Shown one piece after another: positions 26,916 to 36,153 of a DNA stretch of 64,000 nt. The DNA comes from Brevibacillus sp. Its GTDB lineage: Bacteria; Bacillota; Bacilli; Brevibacillales; Brevibacillaceae. Each line of letters begins with the position of its first letter. Position 1 is the first letter of the stretch. The stretch lies in NCBI GenBank assembly GCA_017656235.1, contig JACDOF010000008.1, forward strand, positions 87,036-151,035. The letters are read 5' to 3'. The notes under the pieces were generated by a model. That model saw only the letters and a list, made by a program, of their open reading frames with translations, ran no database searches and had not been told where the DNA came from. The translations under genes were made by a program, and so were the position numbers.

Positions 26916-27032
26916 CTAGGTGAGGTAGGCAATCCCGCCGATCACCATCAGGATGGCCATCCCGATAAACAGGATGCTCAGCACCAGCATGCCCTTGTTT
27001 TTGCGGCGGCGGTAAAAGAATTCGTCAAACAT
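26916..27032 (-). CDS. Tiny membrane protein (38 residues)
   Basis: MFDEFFYRRRKNKGMLVLSI followed by a single helix ending GGIAYLT. It is below the ORF track cutoff. A basic cluster before the helix indicates a cytoplasmic N-terminus. The upstream GGGGG is a usable ribosome binding site. No family recognised; similar small proteins are often overlooked in annotation. It is divergent from the PrmA-like gene. Confidence 0.5.
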   Translation of the reverse strand: MFDEFFYRRRKNKGMLVLSILFIGMAILMVIGGIAYLT

Positions 27033-27141
27033 GGCGGTACCCCCGTACATTCCGTTTTTGTCCCTCTTGTATGTTACCACGTAATTGAGTCAGGAGCCAG
27101 TTGCGGCTCTTGCCGGAATGACGAAAAGGAGTGAGCACCAA

Positions 27142-28080
27142 TTGTCCGCAGTCTGGTTGAAATACACGGTACAGCTCGACGCTTCGCTGGAAGAAGCGTT
27201 TGGTGCTGCACTGGAAAGCGCCCCTTATGATCTGGGATGGATGGAACCGGGTATAGAGGTGATTCAAACAAACAATGGCTACGATTACCGGGAAAGTGCT
27301 GACCTGCCGCTGACCGCCTATCTGTTTGAGCCGTTGGCGGATGGAAAAGAGGCCCAGACAGAACGGCTCATCCGCTTTTTGCAGCGCTGGGAGAAGAAGG
27401 CCGTACTCGCCGCTGTGGAGGTGGTTCGGGAAGACGATGAAAGCTGGCGGGAAGCGTATCAGCCGGTTCAGGTGGGCAGTTGGCTGATTGCCCCGTCATG
27501 GATGAAGGAGGACGGGGATCTGCCTTCTGCCCGGGTGCTGTGGATCGACCCGGGAGCAGCTTTTGGCACGGGCTACCACGGCACCACCCAGGACATTCTG
27601 CGGCTTCTGCAGGAGATGCCGCTGGCCGGAAAGCGCGTGCTGGACATTGGGGCAGGATCCGGGATCTTGTCCATCTTTTGTGCCCGCAACGGGGCTGCCT
27701 GGCCGGTATGGGCGGTGGACGTCAATCCGTCGACTCGTTTTCAGGTGGCACACAACAGCATCCTCAACGGCCTGCCGGAAACAGCCATCGAGACCGTAAT
27801 CGGTGACCCGCTGCATCCGGCTGTTATGAAAAATCTGCCGCACCAGGCAGACATGATTCTGATCAACATCGGCGCTGAAGAAGATGTGGCGATGCTGCCG
27901 GTCGTTCGCCGTCTTCTTGCCAAGCAAGGCACGGTGATTCTGTCCGGCATCGTGGAGTGGAACAGGCAGATGGTGGAGCAGGCCTATCGTGAGGCTGGAT
28001 TTCAGCTTGTCGCCGAACGGGTTAGCGGAGAATGGGTGACGCTTGTTACCCGTCTGTGCGATAATGAAAAAAATGGATGA
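27142..28080 (+). CDS. PrmA-like (ribosomal protein L11-type) methyltransferase
   Basis: 312 residues from TTG 27142, chosen for the upstream AAAAGGAG; ATG 27118 would add eight residues. Motifs are DPGAAFGTGYHGTTQDILRL (PrmA's DPGxAFGTGxHxTT), LDIGAGSGILSIFCARNG and ILINIGAEEDVAML. PrmA trimethylates ribosomal protein L11. The H-x-TT replaced by H-G-TT and the diverged INIG segment suggest a paralogue, not the housekeeping PrmA. The thiolase gene starts 15 nt after its stop. Confidence 0.8.
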   Translation: MSAVWLKYTVQLDASLEEAFGAALESAPYDLGWMEPGIEVIQTNNGYDYRESADLPLTAYLFEPLADGKEAQTERLIRFLQRWEKKAVLAAVEVVREDDESWREAYQPVQVGSWLIAPSWMKEDGDLPSARVLWIDPGAAFGTGYHGTTQDILRLLQEMPLAGKRVLDIGAGSGILSIFCARNGAAWPVWAVDVNPSTRFQVAHNSILNGLPETAIETVIGDPLHPAVMKNLPHQADMILINIGAEEDVAMLPVVRRLLAKQGTVILSGIVEWNRQMVEQAYREAGFQLVAERVSGEWVTLVTRLCDNEKNG

Positions 28081-28094
28081 GGGGAGAGGGTAAG

Positions 28095-29267
28095 ATGGAG
28101 TCCGTCGTGATTGTCGCTGCCGGACGCACACCGATTGGATCGTTCGGTGGCAGTCTGAAAGATGTAAGCGCTCGCAAACTGGCGGAAGTGGTGATTCGCG
28201 GCGTACTGGATCGGGCCGGACTTGATCCAGACCAGGTGGACGAAGTGATTCTCGGCAATTGTATCCAGCGTACCGATGAACCCAACATCGCCCGTACGGC
28301 GGCGCTTGATGCCGGATTGGGAAAGGAAGTGACCGCCTACACGGTGCAGCGGCAGTGTTCTTCGGGGATGCAGGCAATCGCCAGCGGAGTGGCGCAGATC
28401 CTGCTTGGCGACAGTGACGTGGTCATTGCCGGTGGGGTGGAAAGCATGAGCAATGCGCCTTACGTCTTGAAGAATGCCCGTTGGGGGAAGCGGATCATGC
28501 ATGGCGAGATGACGGATGCGCTGTGGGAGCTTTTGACAGACCCCCATCACCAGATTCTGATGGGAGAGACAGCCGAACGATTGGCCGACAAGTACGGGAT
28601 TACCCGTCAAGAACAGGACGAGATCGCCCTAAGGAGCCACCAGAACGCGATCCGCGCAATCGACAGCGGCGTTTTTCGCGAAGAGATCATCCCGGTTCCC
28701 GTACACAAGCGAAATGAGACAGTATGGGTGGATACCGACGAGCATCCCCGTAGAGACGTAAGCCTGGAGGGACTGGCCGCCCTGAAACCGGCGTTTCGCC
28801 CGGACGGGACGGTTACCGCAGGAAACGCCTCCGGCATCAACGATGGAGCGGCAGCGGTCATCCTGATGAAAGAGGGCCGGGCGCGCGAGTTGGGACTTAC
28901 CCCGCTGGCCCGAATCGTTTCCTATGCCTGGGCCGGGGTGGAGCCGGATTTGATGGGCTACGGTCCGGTACCGGCTGTTCAAAAGGCGCTGGCCAAAGCA
29001 CAGCTCTCCCTCGACCAAATGGAGCGGATCGAAGTAAACGAAGCGTTTGCCGCCCAGTACCTGGCTGTGGAAAAACTGCTGCGGTTGCCGCGTGAGATCA
29101 CCAATGTAAACGGCAGCGGCATCTCGCTCGGCCATCCGGTCGGCTGTACCGGCTGCCGCATCGTCGTCTCACTTCTGTACGAACTTATGCGCAGCGGACG
29201 GAAACGCGGTTTGGCCACCCTTTGCGTTGGCGGCGGCATGGGGATGGCGATGGTGCTGGAACGGTAG
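28095..29267 (+). CDS. Thiolase (acetyl-CoA acetyltransferase)
   Basis: 390 residues from ATG 28095 with GAGAGGG upstream. Thiolase I/II landmarks are all present: the acylated Cys in [11 protein letters not shown] (about residue 87), [16 protein letters not shown], the His in [16 protein letters not shown] and the final Cys in [16 protein letters not shown]. It condenses or cleaves acetoacetyl-CoA or longer 3-ketoacyl-CoA. The beta-oxidation module lcfA-fadR-fadB-etf begins about 1.3 kb downstream, so it likely supplies the thiolysis step, though it is not in the same operon. Confidence 0.93.
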   Translation: MESVVIVAAGRTPIGSFGGSLKDVSARKLAEVVIRGVLDRAGLDPDQVDEVILGNCIQRTDEPNIARTAALDAGLGKEVTAYTVQRQCSSGMQAIASGVAQILLGDSDVVIAGGVESMSNAPYVLKNARWGKRIMHGEMTDALWELLTDPHHQILMGETAERLADKYGITRQEQDEIALRSHQNAIRAIDSGVFREEIIPVPVHKRNETVWVDTDEHPRRDVSLEGLAALKPAFRPDGTVTAGNASGINDGAAAVILMKEGRARELGLTPLARIVSYAWAGVEPDLMGYGPVPAVQKALAKAQLSLDQMERIEVNEAFAAQYLAVEKLLRLPREITNVNGSGISLGHPVGCTGCRIVVSLLYELMRSGRKRGLATLCVGGGMGMAMVLER

Positions 29268-29317
29268 ACCCGACGCAGGCGGTATACGGTCCCCTATTCC
29301 GGGCGATACTAACAAGG

Positions 29318-29352
29318 AACCCCATCCAGGCTGACAGCTAGATGGGGTTTTT
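29318..29352 (+). terminator. Rho-independent terminator after thiolase
   Basis: ACCCCATC pairs with GATGGGGT (AACCCCATC / GATGGGGTT) around a 14-nt loop, followed by TTTTT. Confidence 0.85.
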
Positions 29353-29387
29353 CATTCGTACAGGCTCGGCAAAAGGGGGTATGGTCT

Positions 29388-30404
29388 GTGGGTCACTGGT
29401 TGTATCGGAAAGCCAAGTGGATCATCGGCATCCTCATCCTGGGAGGTCTCCTTTCCGTTTTCGGCTATACGCTCTACATCACCAGCCGGTTTCATCACAT
29501 GACCCAGGAATGGTATCAGCCTCTCCCCGACGAGAGGGCCACCTCCCTGGAGCACAAGGCAAAGTCGGCGGCACCGCCCACCGAACCGAAACCTTCCCCA
29601 TTGTTGCCGCCGCCGAAACCGCTCAAGCCGTTCACCCTGCTGCTGGTCGGGGTTGACAGCAGAAAGGGAGAACGTGCCCGATCAGATACGGTGATGTTGG
29701 CTGCCGTTCATCCGGCCAAGCAGCGCGTTCATCTCTTGTCCATTCCCCGTGACACTTATTTGCTGCTGCCGGGCAGAGGGCATGACAAGGTAAACCATGC
29801 GATGGCTTATGGCGGCCCGGCTCTCCTCAAAAAAACGCTGGAACAATTTATTCACCTTTCCATTGACCGGTACATTGTCGTTGATTTTGAAGGCTTTCGT
29901 CAAATCATAGACCAGATGGGGGGAGTTCAACTTGCGGTCAGCAAGAGAATGAGATACACCGATCCGACAGATGGGACCCGCATCGACCTCAAACCGGGTT
30001 TGCAGGTGTTAAACGGCAAGCAGGCCCTGGACTACGCCCGCTACCGCAAAAGTGACACAGGACCGGAAGACAGCGACTACGAGCGCATTGCCCGTCAGCA
30101 GGAAATTCTGCACGCGCTTGCTGCCAAAGGAAGCTCCCTGCAAGGTATGGCCAGGGCAGTTCGTCTGATGGAGATACTTGGCGATCATGTAAAAACAGAC
30201 CTGACCGAAGCAGAAATTGCTTCCCTTTTGCTGACGTATTCTGATTCGGAAGGAAACGTGCTGCTGACCGAGACGTTGAAGGGGCGCGATACGCGAATCT
30301 GGCGAAACGGGATTCTTGGCTGGTACTACCTGGTGTCGGAAGCGGAACAACAGCGTGTCCGGGAATGGTTCCTCCGGGAACTGGCGACAAATACGAGTCC
30401 ATAA
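29388..30404 (+). CDS. LytR-CpsA-Psr (LCP) family protein
   Basis: 338 residues from GTG 29388 with AAAAGGGGG upstream. One N-terminal helix (KWIIGILILGGLLSVFGYTL), a Pro-rich linker and then the LCP domain: LLVGVDSRKGERARSDTVML, VHLLSIPRDTYLLLPG and GGVQLAVSKRMRYTDP, plus ALDYARYRKSD. The Asp and Arg residues in these motifs bind the pyrophosphate of a lipid-linked glycan. LCP enzymes transfer secondary polymers such as teichoic acids to peptidoglycan outside the membrane, consistent with the glycan genes upstream. Confidence 0.9.
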   Translation: MGHWLYRKAKWIIGILILGGLLSVFGYTLYITSRFHHMTQEWYQPLPDERATSLEHKAKSAAPPTEPKPSPLLPPPKPLKPFTLLLVGVDSRKGERARSDTVMLAAVHPAKQRVHLLSIPRDTYLLLPGRGHDKVNHAMAYGGPALLKKTLEQFIHLSIDRYIVVDFEGFRQIIDQMGGVQLAVSKRMRYTDPTDGTRIDLKPGLQVLNGKQALDYARYRKSDTGPEDSDYERIARQQEILHALAAKGSSLQGMARAVRLMEILGDHVKTDLTEAEIASLLLTYSDSEGNVLLTETLKGRDTRIWRNGILGWYYLVSEAEQQRVREWFLRELATNTSP

Positions 30405-30410
30405 GCAAAC

Positions 30411-30449
30411 GTCCCGTGCGGATGAGAAGCGCGGCACGGGACCTTTTCC
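30411..30449 (+). terminator. Rho-independent terminator after the LCP gene
   Basis: GTCCCGTGC pairs with GCACGGGAC around a 17-nt loop that includes GATGAGAAGC, followed by CTTTTCCC. The 5' arm CGTCCCGTGCG also resembles a segment of repeat R2. Confidence 0.6.
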
Positions 30450-30575
30450 CAATCGTGTACAGGTGGAAAAAATGTTGGAAAATACATTTGATTTCGACTA
30501 CAATAGAGCCAGGAAGAGGTTATGGATGCGCTTTCACGGGAGATGTGCCATTCAAAGGACCGGAGGGATTTGCCG

Positions 30576-32282
30576 ATGTCAAATGCCAAGCCTTGGATTG
30601 CCAGTTACCCCGTTGAAGTACCCGCGTCACTGGAATACCCCCGTGTTCCCCTGACGCACTTTTTGGAACAGTCCGCAAAGGACTTTCCCAACCACAATGC
30701 CCTGTACTTTATGGGCAGGCGAATGACCTACTCCCAATTGCTCTCCTATTCGTACCAGTTTGCCAACGCACTGCTCAAACGCGGCGTGAAAAAAGGCGAC
30801 CGTGTGGCCATTATGCTGCCCAATTCTCCGCAAGCTGTCATTTCCTACTACGGCGCTCTGTTTGCCGGAGCCATCGTCGTGCAAACCAACCCGCTCTACA
30901 CCGAACGAGAACTGCTTCACCAGCTGGGCGATTCGGGAGCGGAGGTAATCGTCACACTCGACCTGTTGTATGAGAGGGTGATGAACGTCAAATCGTCCAC
31001 TGCGCTCAAACGCATCATCCTCACCAGCATGGGAGAGTTCCTGCCATTTATCAAAAAGCTTTTTTACCCGCTGGTCCAACGCAGGCAGGGACAAAAGCCG
31101 CGCGTTGAGTACGGCGGAGGAGTGGAAGCGTTATCCGCCCTGCTTGCCGAAAGCGAAGCCACCCCGGTGCAGGTCGAGGTGGACCCTGACGAAGATCTGG
31201 CCCTCCTGCAGTATACGGGCGGCACGACCGGCGTGGCCAAAGGGGTTATGCTGACCCATTCCAATCTGGTTGCCAATGCCGTCCAGACATTAGCGATCAT
31301 CTACAAACTGAAGAAAGGGCAGGAACGGATTCTGGGCGCCCTGCCGTTTTTCCACGTCTACGGGATGACGACCGTGATGAATCTGGGCATTCAGTTGGCG
31401 GCTGAGATCATCCTTATCCCCCGCTTCGATGTCAAGGAGATCCTCAAGACGATTCACCGCGTCAAACCGACTGTCTTTCCGGGAGCACCGACGATGTACA
31501 TCGCACTTATCAATCACCCTGACTTGAAGAAGTACGACTTGTCCTCGATTGAAGCTTGTGTAAGCGGTTCCGCTCCGCTGCCGGTTGAGGTGCAGCAGCG
31601 GTTTGAGGCCTTGACGGGAGGCAGATTGGTCGAAGGTTACGGGCTTACCGAAAGCTCCCCGGTCACTCACTCCAATCCGATCTGGGGCCACCGGATCAGC
31701 GGAAGCATCGGTTTGCCCTGGCCGGATACGGATTGCCGCATCGTTGATCCGGCCACCGGTGAGGACCTGCCGCAAGGGGAAGTGGGTGAGTTGGCTGTCA
31801 AAGGACCGCAGGTGATGCGCGGTTACTGGAACCGTCCGGAAGACACGGCGGCCGTGCTGCGGGATGGGTGGCTGCTAACGGGCGACATGGCTTACATGGA
31901 TGAGAAAGGCTACTTCTACATCGTGGATCGCAAGAAAGACATGATCATCGCCGGAGGGTACAACATCTATCCGCGTGAAGTGGAGGAGGTTTTGTTTGAA
32001 CACCCGGCTGTACTGGAGGCAGCCGTCGTCGGCGTCCCAGATCCCTACCGTGGTGAGACCGTGAAGGTGTTTATCGTTTTAAAGCCCGGTCATTCCGTCA
32101 GCGAGGAAGAACTGGACGCCTTTTGCCGCAAACGGCTGGCTGCTTACAAAGTGCCGCGAATCTACGAATACAGAAGCGAGCTGCCCAAGACGATGGTAGG
32201 AAAAGTTTTGCGCCGACAGCTTCAGGAAGAAAGCCGGAAACAGGCGCAAGGGGAAAAGCCGGCTCAAGAGATGACCCAGTAG
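30576..32282 (+). CDS. lcfA: Long-chain fatty acid--CoA ligase
   Basis: 568 residues from ATG 30576, which follows GGAGGG; the track start is upstream in the leader. ANL superfamily motifs: LLQYTGGTTGVAKGVML (P-loop for ATP), VEGYGLTESSPVTHSNP, TGDMAYMDEKGYFYIVDRKKDMIIAGG hinge and the final PKTMVGKVLRRQL with the catalytic Lys. It activates fatty acids to acyl-CoA for beta-oxidation. It heads the conserved lcfA-fadR-fadB-etfB-etfA gene order known in Bacillus. No FadR box lies directly before it. Confidence 0.95.
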   Translation: MSNAKPWIASYPVEVPASLEYPRVPLTHFLEQSAKDFPNHNALYFMGRRMTYSQLLSYSYQFANALLKRGVKKGDRVAIMLPNSPQAVISYYGALFAGAIVVQTNPLYTERELLHQLGDSGAEVIVTLDLLYERVMNVKSSTALKRIILTSMGEFLPFIKKLFYPLVQRRQGQKPRVEYGGGVEALSALLAESEATPVQVEVDPDEDLALLQYTGGTTGVAKGVMLTHSNLVANAVQTLAIIYKLKKGQERILGALPFFHVYGMTTVMNLGIQLAAEIILIPRFDVKEILKTIHRVKPTVFPGAPTMYIALINHPDLKKYDLSSIEACVSGSAPLPVEVQQRFEALTGGRLVEGYGLTESSPVTHSNPIWGHRISGSIGLPWPDTDCRIVDPATGEDLPQGEVGELAVKGPQVMRGYWNRPEDTAAVLRDGWLLTGDMAYMDEKGYFYIVDRKKDMIIAGGYNIYPREVEEVLFEHPAVLEAAVVGVPDPYRGETVKVFIVLKPGHSVSEEELDAFCRKRLAAYKVPRIYEYRSELPKTMVGKVLRRQLQEESRKQAQGEKPAQEMTQ

Positions 32283-32390
32283 CAACCTTGATTGCTTCAG
32301 AGACAAAGTATCCTGAAGGGGACAAAAGTCCTGCGGTGCTGCCTGGCCAGCAAAGAAGCGCGACTGCCCGCTGCGAACGATCCGCAGGGG

Positions 32391-32424
32391 AAACCACCGT
32401 TTTTCAGAAAAGACGGTGGTTTTT
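32391..32424 (+). terminator. Rho-independent terminator after lcfA
   Basis: AAACCACCGT pairs with ACGGTGGTTT around TTTTCAGAAAAG, ending in a T-run. It separates lcfA from the fadR promoter. Confidence 0.85.
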
Positions 32425-32478
32425 GCCGTTGGGGCGTGGGTATTTCCCCTTACCCAGCAAAACGATTCGGTCAAGGGA

Positions 32479-32507
32479 TTGACAGTACCGGAAACATGTA
32501 TTACACT
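32479..32507 (+). promoter_or_regulatory. Sigma-A-type promoter of fadR operon
   Basis: TTGACA (32479-32484), 17-nt spacer, TACACT (32502-32507). The predicted start lies at about 32514, next to the FadR box. Confidence 0.75.
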
Positions 32508-32514
32508 GGCAGTA

Positions 32515-32532
32515 TGAATGAATAGTCATTCA
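32515..32532 (+). promoter_or_regulatory. FadR operator
   Basis: TGAATGAATAGTCATTCA is an exact 18-bp palindrome and matches the FadR box consensus TGAATGA-N-TA-N-TCATTCA of Bacillus, as I recall it. It covers the transcription start of the fadR promoter, so FadR should repress fadR-fadB-etfBA here, with long-chain acyl-CoA as inducer in the known system. Confidence 0.88.
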
Positions 32533-32574
32533 TTACGCACAAACATCTTTGATTCAGAAAAGTGGAGGTTCAAC

Positions 32575-33180
32575 ATGGCAAAAAAAACGGGGGAAAAGTA
32601 TCAAGCCATTATCGACGCAGCCGTTCGTGTAATCGCGAAGCAAGGATACCACAACGCCCAGGTGTCCCGTATCGCAAAAGAGGCGAAGGTGGCTGACGGT
32701 ACCATCTACCTCTACTTTGAGAACAAAGATGACATCCTCATCTCTTTGTTTAACGAAAAGATGGGACAATTCATCGAGACGTGCCGTCATCGCATCGAAC
32801 AGGCGGACTCGATCGAGGAGAAGGTGTACGTCCTGATTCATGCTCACCTGAGCCAGTTGGCACAGAACCCGGAGTTGGCGATTGTCACCCAGATTGAACT
32901 GCGCCAGTCCAACCCGCTGATTCGCGAAGGCATTGGCGAAGTGATGAAGCGTTACTTCAACCTGATTGACAGCGTGGTACAGGAGGGCATGCAGCAGGGA
33001 GTGTTCCGTCCCGAAATCGACGTCCGTTCTGCGCGGAGGATGATCTTTGGCACGTTGGACCAAGCGGCCACTGCCTGGATTATGAAGCAGTGCAAGTACG
33101 ATCTCGTCTCTCAGGTGAAGCCGATTCATAACCTCTTCCTGCACGGGTTGTTGAAGAGCTGGCCGGAGAAAACGCTTTAA
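32575..33180 (+). CDS. fadR: TetR-family fatty acid degradation regulator FadR
   Basis: 201 residues from ATG 32575, after GGAGG. The N-terminal TetR HTH reads AAVRVIAKQGYHNAQVSRIA then ADGTIYLYFENKDDILISLF, and the C-terminal domain fits the FadR (YsiA) ligand domain of Bacillus, which senses long-chain acyl-CoA. Its own promoter carries a perfect FadR box, so it is likely autorepressing. It is followed by fadB and etfBA. Confidence 0.92.
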   Translation: MAKKTGEKYQAIIDAAVRVIAKQGYHNAQVSRIAKEAKVADGTIYLYFENKDDILISLFNEKMGQFIETCRHRIEQADSIEEKVYVLIHAHLSQLAQNPELAIVTQIELRQSNPLIREGIGEVMKRYFNLIDSVVQEGMQQGVFRPEIDVRSARRMIFGTLDQAATAWIMKQCKYDLVSQVKPIHNLFLHGLLKSWPEKTL

Positions 33181-33280
33181 TTGGCAATCGTACTTTGCTA
33201 CAATTAGACATGGCAGCATCAAACAGGTCTTTCCTGAGCGATCGCTCAGGACCCATCTTTTGCAAGTGGGGGGAGAAGTC

Positions 33281-34054
33281 ATGTCGTATCAGAATCTGAA
33301 AGTCGCGATCGAAAACCGTGTCGCCCTGCTGACCATCGATCACCCGCCGGCCAACGCCTTGAACCAGGCAACGCTGGCAGAACTGGAAGCTGCACTAAGT
33401 GCGCTGGAGCAGGATCAGGAGGTAAAAGTTATCGTGCTGAGCGGGGAAGGCCGTTTCTTCGTGGCGGGGGCAGACATCAAAGAGTTTACCGGTCTCAGCG
33501 GCGAAGATGCGGAAGCGATGGCGGTAAGAGGACAGCGTTTGTTTGATCGGATTGAATCGTTCGGCAAACCGGTGATTGCCGCCATCAACGGCGCCTGCCT
33601 GGGTGGCGGACTGGAGCTGGCGATGGCCTGTCACATCCGGTTGGCGGCGGCGGAAGCCAAGTTGGGCCTGCCGGAGTTAAACCTGGGGATTATTCCCGGT
33701 TACGGCGGGACGCAGCGGCTGCCGAGGCTGGTCGGTCGCGGCATGGCGACGAAGATGATTCTCACCTCGGACATGATTGGCGGCGAGGAAGCGCACCGGA
33801 TTGGTCTGGTCGATGCGGTGCATCCACTGGAACAACTGCTGCCGGAAGCACGCAAACTGGCCGCGGCCATTTCTGAAAAGAGCGGCGTGGCACTGCGCTT
33901 GGCCCTGGCGGCGATTCAGGGCAGCACTCTGCCGCTGTCGGACGGACTTGCCCGCGAGGCGAAGCTGTTCCATGAAGCATTTTGCTCGGAAGACATGAAA
34001 GAAGGAGTTGCCGCGTTCCTCGAGAAGCGCAAGCCCCGGTTTAGCGATCGATAA
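33281..34054 (+). CDS. fadB: Enoyl-CoA hydratase
   Basis: 257 residues from ATG 33281 (GGGGGGAG upstream). Crotonase motifs: VAGADIKEF oxyanion hole, GKPVIAAINGACLGGGLELA with the second oxyanion Gly, and LPELNLGIIPGYGGTQRLPR with the catalytic Glu. It hydrates trans-2-enoyl-CoA in beta-oxidation. It follows fadR by 100 nt in the Bacillus order lcfA-fadR-fadB-etfB-etfA and is named fadB as in B. subtilis. A separate 3-hydroxyacyl-CoA dehydrogenase is not in the window. Confidence 0.93.
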   Translation: MSYQNLKVAIENRVALLTIDHPPANALNQATLAELEAALSALEQDQEVKVIVLSGEGRFFVAGADIKEFTGLSGEDAEAMAVRGQRLFDRIESFGKPVIAAINGACLGGGLELAMACHIRLAAAEAKLGLPELNLGIIPGYGGTQRLPRLVGRGMATKMILTSDMIGGEEAHRIGLVDAVHPLEQLLPEARKLAAAISEKSGVALRLALAAIQGSTLPLSDGLAREAKLFHEAFCSEDMKEGVAAFLEKRKPRFSDR

Positions 34055-34068
34055 GGGAGGCAGATCTG

Positions 34069-34836
34069 ATGAACATTCTGGTGGTAATGAAAGAAACGTT
34101 CGATACAGAAGAAAAAATTGTCATACAAGACGGAAAAATCAGCGAGGATGGAGTCGAATTCATCATTAACCCGTACGACGAGTATGCGGTTGAAGAGGCG
34201 ATCAAGCTGAAGGAGGAACACGGCGGTGAAGTGACCGTCATCTCACTCGGTCCCGACCGCGTGGAAAGCCGGCTGAGAACCGCACTGGCCATGGGGGCTG
34301 ACAAAGCGATCCTGATTGACGACGAGTCGCTGTTCGGCGATGAGTATACCACTGCCAAGGTACTGGCTGCGGCTGCCAGAAGGGTAGGGTTCGACATCAT
34401 CCTCGCCGGGCAGATGGCGGTAGACTCCGGCGCGGGGCAAGGCGGCCCAAGGATTGCGGAAGAATTGGGGATTAACCATGTCTCCACCGCCGTCAAACTG
34501 GAAGTGAACGGCACGGCTGTAAAAGTGGAGCGGGATGTGGAAGGCGACGTGGAAGTGGTGGAAACGTCGCTGCCCGTTCTGATTACGGCCCAGCAAGGGC
34601 TGAATGAACCGCGCTATCCCTCTTTGCCCGGCATCATGAAAGCCAAGAAGAAACCGCTGGAAAGACTGTCAGCAGCCGATCTCGGCCTGTCCGCCGATGA
34701 GGTGAAAGCGAAGACGGAAGTAATAGAGCGGCACCTGCCTCCGAAGAAACAGGCCGGCCGGATTCTTGAGGGAGAGATCAAGGATCAGGTGACAGAATTG
34801 GTGCAATTGCTGCGCAGCGAAGCGAAAGTGATCTGA
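34069..34836 (+). CDS. etfB: Electron transfer flavoprotein beta subunit
   Basis: 255 residues; AGGGAGG precedes ATG 34069. ETF-beta fold with NPYDEYAVEEAIKLKEEHGG and the AMP-binding signature region DIILAGQMAVDSGAGQGGP. It is shorter than FixA and lacks its C-terminal extension. It accepts electrons from acyl-CoA dehydrogenases and forms a dimer with the product of the next gene, 18 nt downstream. Confidence 0.95.
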   Translation: MNILVVMKETFDTEEKIVIQDGKISEDGVEFIINPYDEYAVEEAIKLKEEHGGEVTVISLGPDRVESRLRTALAMGADKAILIDDESLFGDEYTTAKVLAAAARRVGFDIILAGQMAVDSGAGQGGPRIAEELGINHVSTAVKLEVNGTAVKVERDVEGDVEVVETSLPVLITAQQGLNEPRYPSLPGIMKAKKKPLERLSAADLGLSADEVKAKTEVIERHLPPKKQAGRILEGEIKDQVTELVQLLRSEAKVI

Positions 34837-34854
34837 CGGAAGAGGGGATGAACG

Positions 34855-35814
34855 ATGAAAAGAGTACTGGTTCTTGCAGAAGCGCGCGACGGTCAACTGC
34901 GCAACGTTTCCCTTGAAGCGCTTGCGGCTGCCCGACTGATCGCCGAGGGCGGTGAGGTCGTGGCCGCCTCGTTCGGTCCGGGGGCGGATGCTCACGCAGA
35001 GGTGTTGGGCCAGCACGGTGCCAGCAAGCTGTACACGGTGACGGACGACAAGCTCGCCCACTACACACCGGATGGCTACAGCCAGGCGCTGGTTGCGGTC
35101 GTTCGCGAGGTTGATCCTGATGCGGTTATCGCCGGCCACACTGCGATTGGTCGTGATCTGGCACCGAAAGTGGCGGCACGCCTCGGTTACGGCCTGATCT
35201 CCGACGTGACGGCAGTGGAAGCAGGTCCGCTGTTCGTCCGTCCGATCTACGCCGGTAAAGCGTTTGAAAAGCGGCGAGTGATTGAAGGCAAGACGTTCGT
35301 TACGATTCGTCCCAACAACATTCCGCCCGGTGAAGCGGAAGCAGGGAAGACGGCGGAAGTGGTTCCGCTCTCCGTGGAGATCAAAGACATCCGCTCGATC
35401 GTCAGGGAAGTGGTGCGCAAAACCTCCGGCAAAGTGGACCTGTCGGAAGCGAAGGTCATCGTTTCCGGCGGCCGCGGGGTAAAGAGCGCAGAAGGCTTCA
35501 AGCCGCTGGAAGAGTTGGCCGACGTGTTGGGTGCGGCGGTCGGCGCTTCGCGCGGAGCCTGCGATGCGGGGTACTGCGATTACGCCCTGCAGATCGGTCA
35601 GACCGGCAAAGTGGTAACGCCTGATCTGTACATCGCCTGCGGTATTTCCGGTGCCATCCAGCACTTGGCTGGCATGTCCAACTCGAAGGTGATTGTGGCG
35701 ATCAACAAGGACCCGGAAGCACCGATCTTCCAGGTGTCAGATTACGGAATTGTCGGCGATTTGTTTGAGGTGGTGCCGCTGTTGACGGAAGAGTTTAAAA
35801 AAGTGCTGGCATAG
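34855..35814 (+). CDS. etfA: Electron transfer flavoprotein alpha subunit
   Basis: 319 residues. The C-terminal FAD domain shows [48 protein letters not shown] and [12 protein letters not shown]. Together with EtfB it shuttles electrons from beta-oxidation to the quinone pool. It ends the fadR operon; repeat R3 lies directly behind it, and no classical terminator with a T-run is seen. Confidence 0.95.
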   Translation: MKRVLVLAEARDGQLRNVSLEALAAARLIAEGGEVVAASFGPGADAHAEVLGQHGASKLYTVTDDKLAHYTPDGYSQALVAVVREVDPDAVIAGHTAIGRDLAPKVAARLGYGLISDVTAVEAGPLFVRPIYAGKAFEKRRVIEGKTFVTIRPNNIPPGEAEAGKTAEVVPLSVEIKDIRSIVREVVRKTSGKVDLSEAKVIVSGGRGVKSAEGFKPLEELADVLGAAVGASRGACDAGYCDYALQIGQTGKVVTPDLYIACGISGAIQHLAGMSNSKVIVAINKDPEAPIFQVSDYGIVGDLFEVVPLLTEEFKKVLA

Positions 35815-35822
35815 AAAGAGGG

Positions 35823-35989
35823 GCTGTCCTGAGGACAACTCCTTCAGATTGCAGACAACGTGTCGTGAACACGAGTGAGGCGTTTTTCGCGCTCACGTAA
35901 GGTGGCCAACCTTGCCGCTGCGATTTCCCTGCGGATACGCCGTTTCGCTGGCAGGTTGGCCAAACCGTTCGCTGGCGAAAAACCGCCAA
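35823..35989. repeat. Large imperfect palindrome, copy R3
   Basis: The left part (GTGTCGTGAA, ACGAGTGAGGCG, CGCGCTCACGTAAGGTGGCC) is shared with R2. The core 35879-35987 folds back: GGCGTTTTTCGC pairs with GCGAAAAACCGCC and GGCCAACCTTGCC with GGCAGGTTGGCC. It lies directly after etfA and may act as the operon's 3' structure. Confidence 0.78.
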
Positions 35990-36059
35990 GTATGTTGATG
36001 AAAACACAAGATCATGCTCCGTAGGGGTAGGCGCGTATCTAATCATACAGTCAAAAATT

Positions 36060-36082
36060 GAAAACCACCATTCGTGGTTTTC
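36060..36082 (-). terminator. Terminator of the HxlR regulator gene
   Basis: GAAAACCAC-cattc-GTGGTTTTC is a perfect 9-bp hairpin; on the minus strand it is followed by AATTTTTG. The rest of the 339-nt gap 35815-36153 holds repeat R3 and no gene. Confidence 0.7.
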
Positions 36083-36153
36083 ATCCCCAAAGAGGATAAC
36101 AGCTATCCTTATTGGACAACCCCGCTTTTTTCGCAACATGTAAGGCAGCAGGG

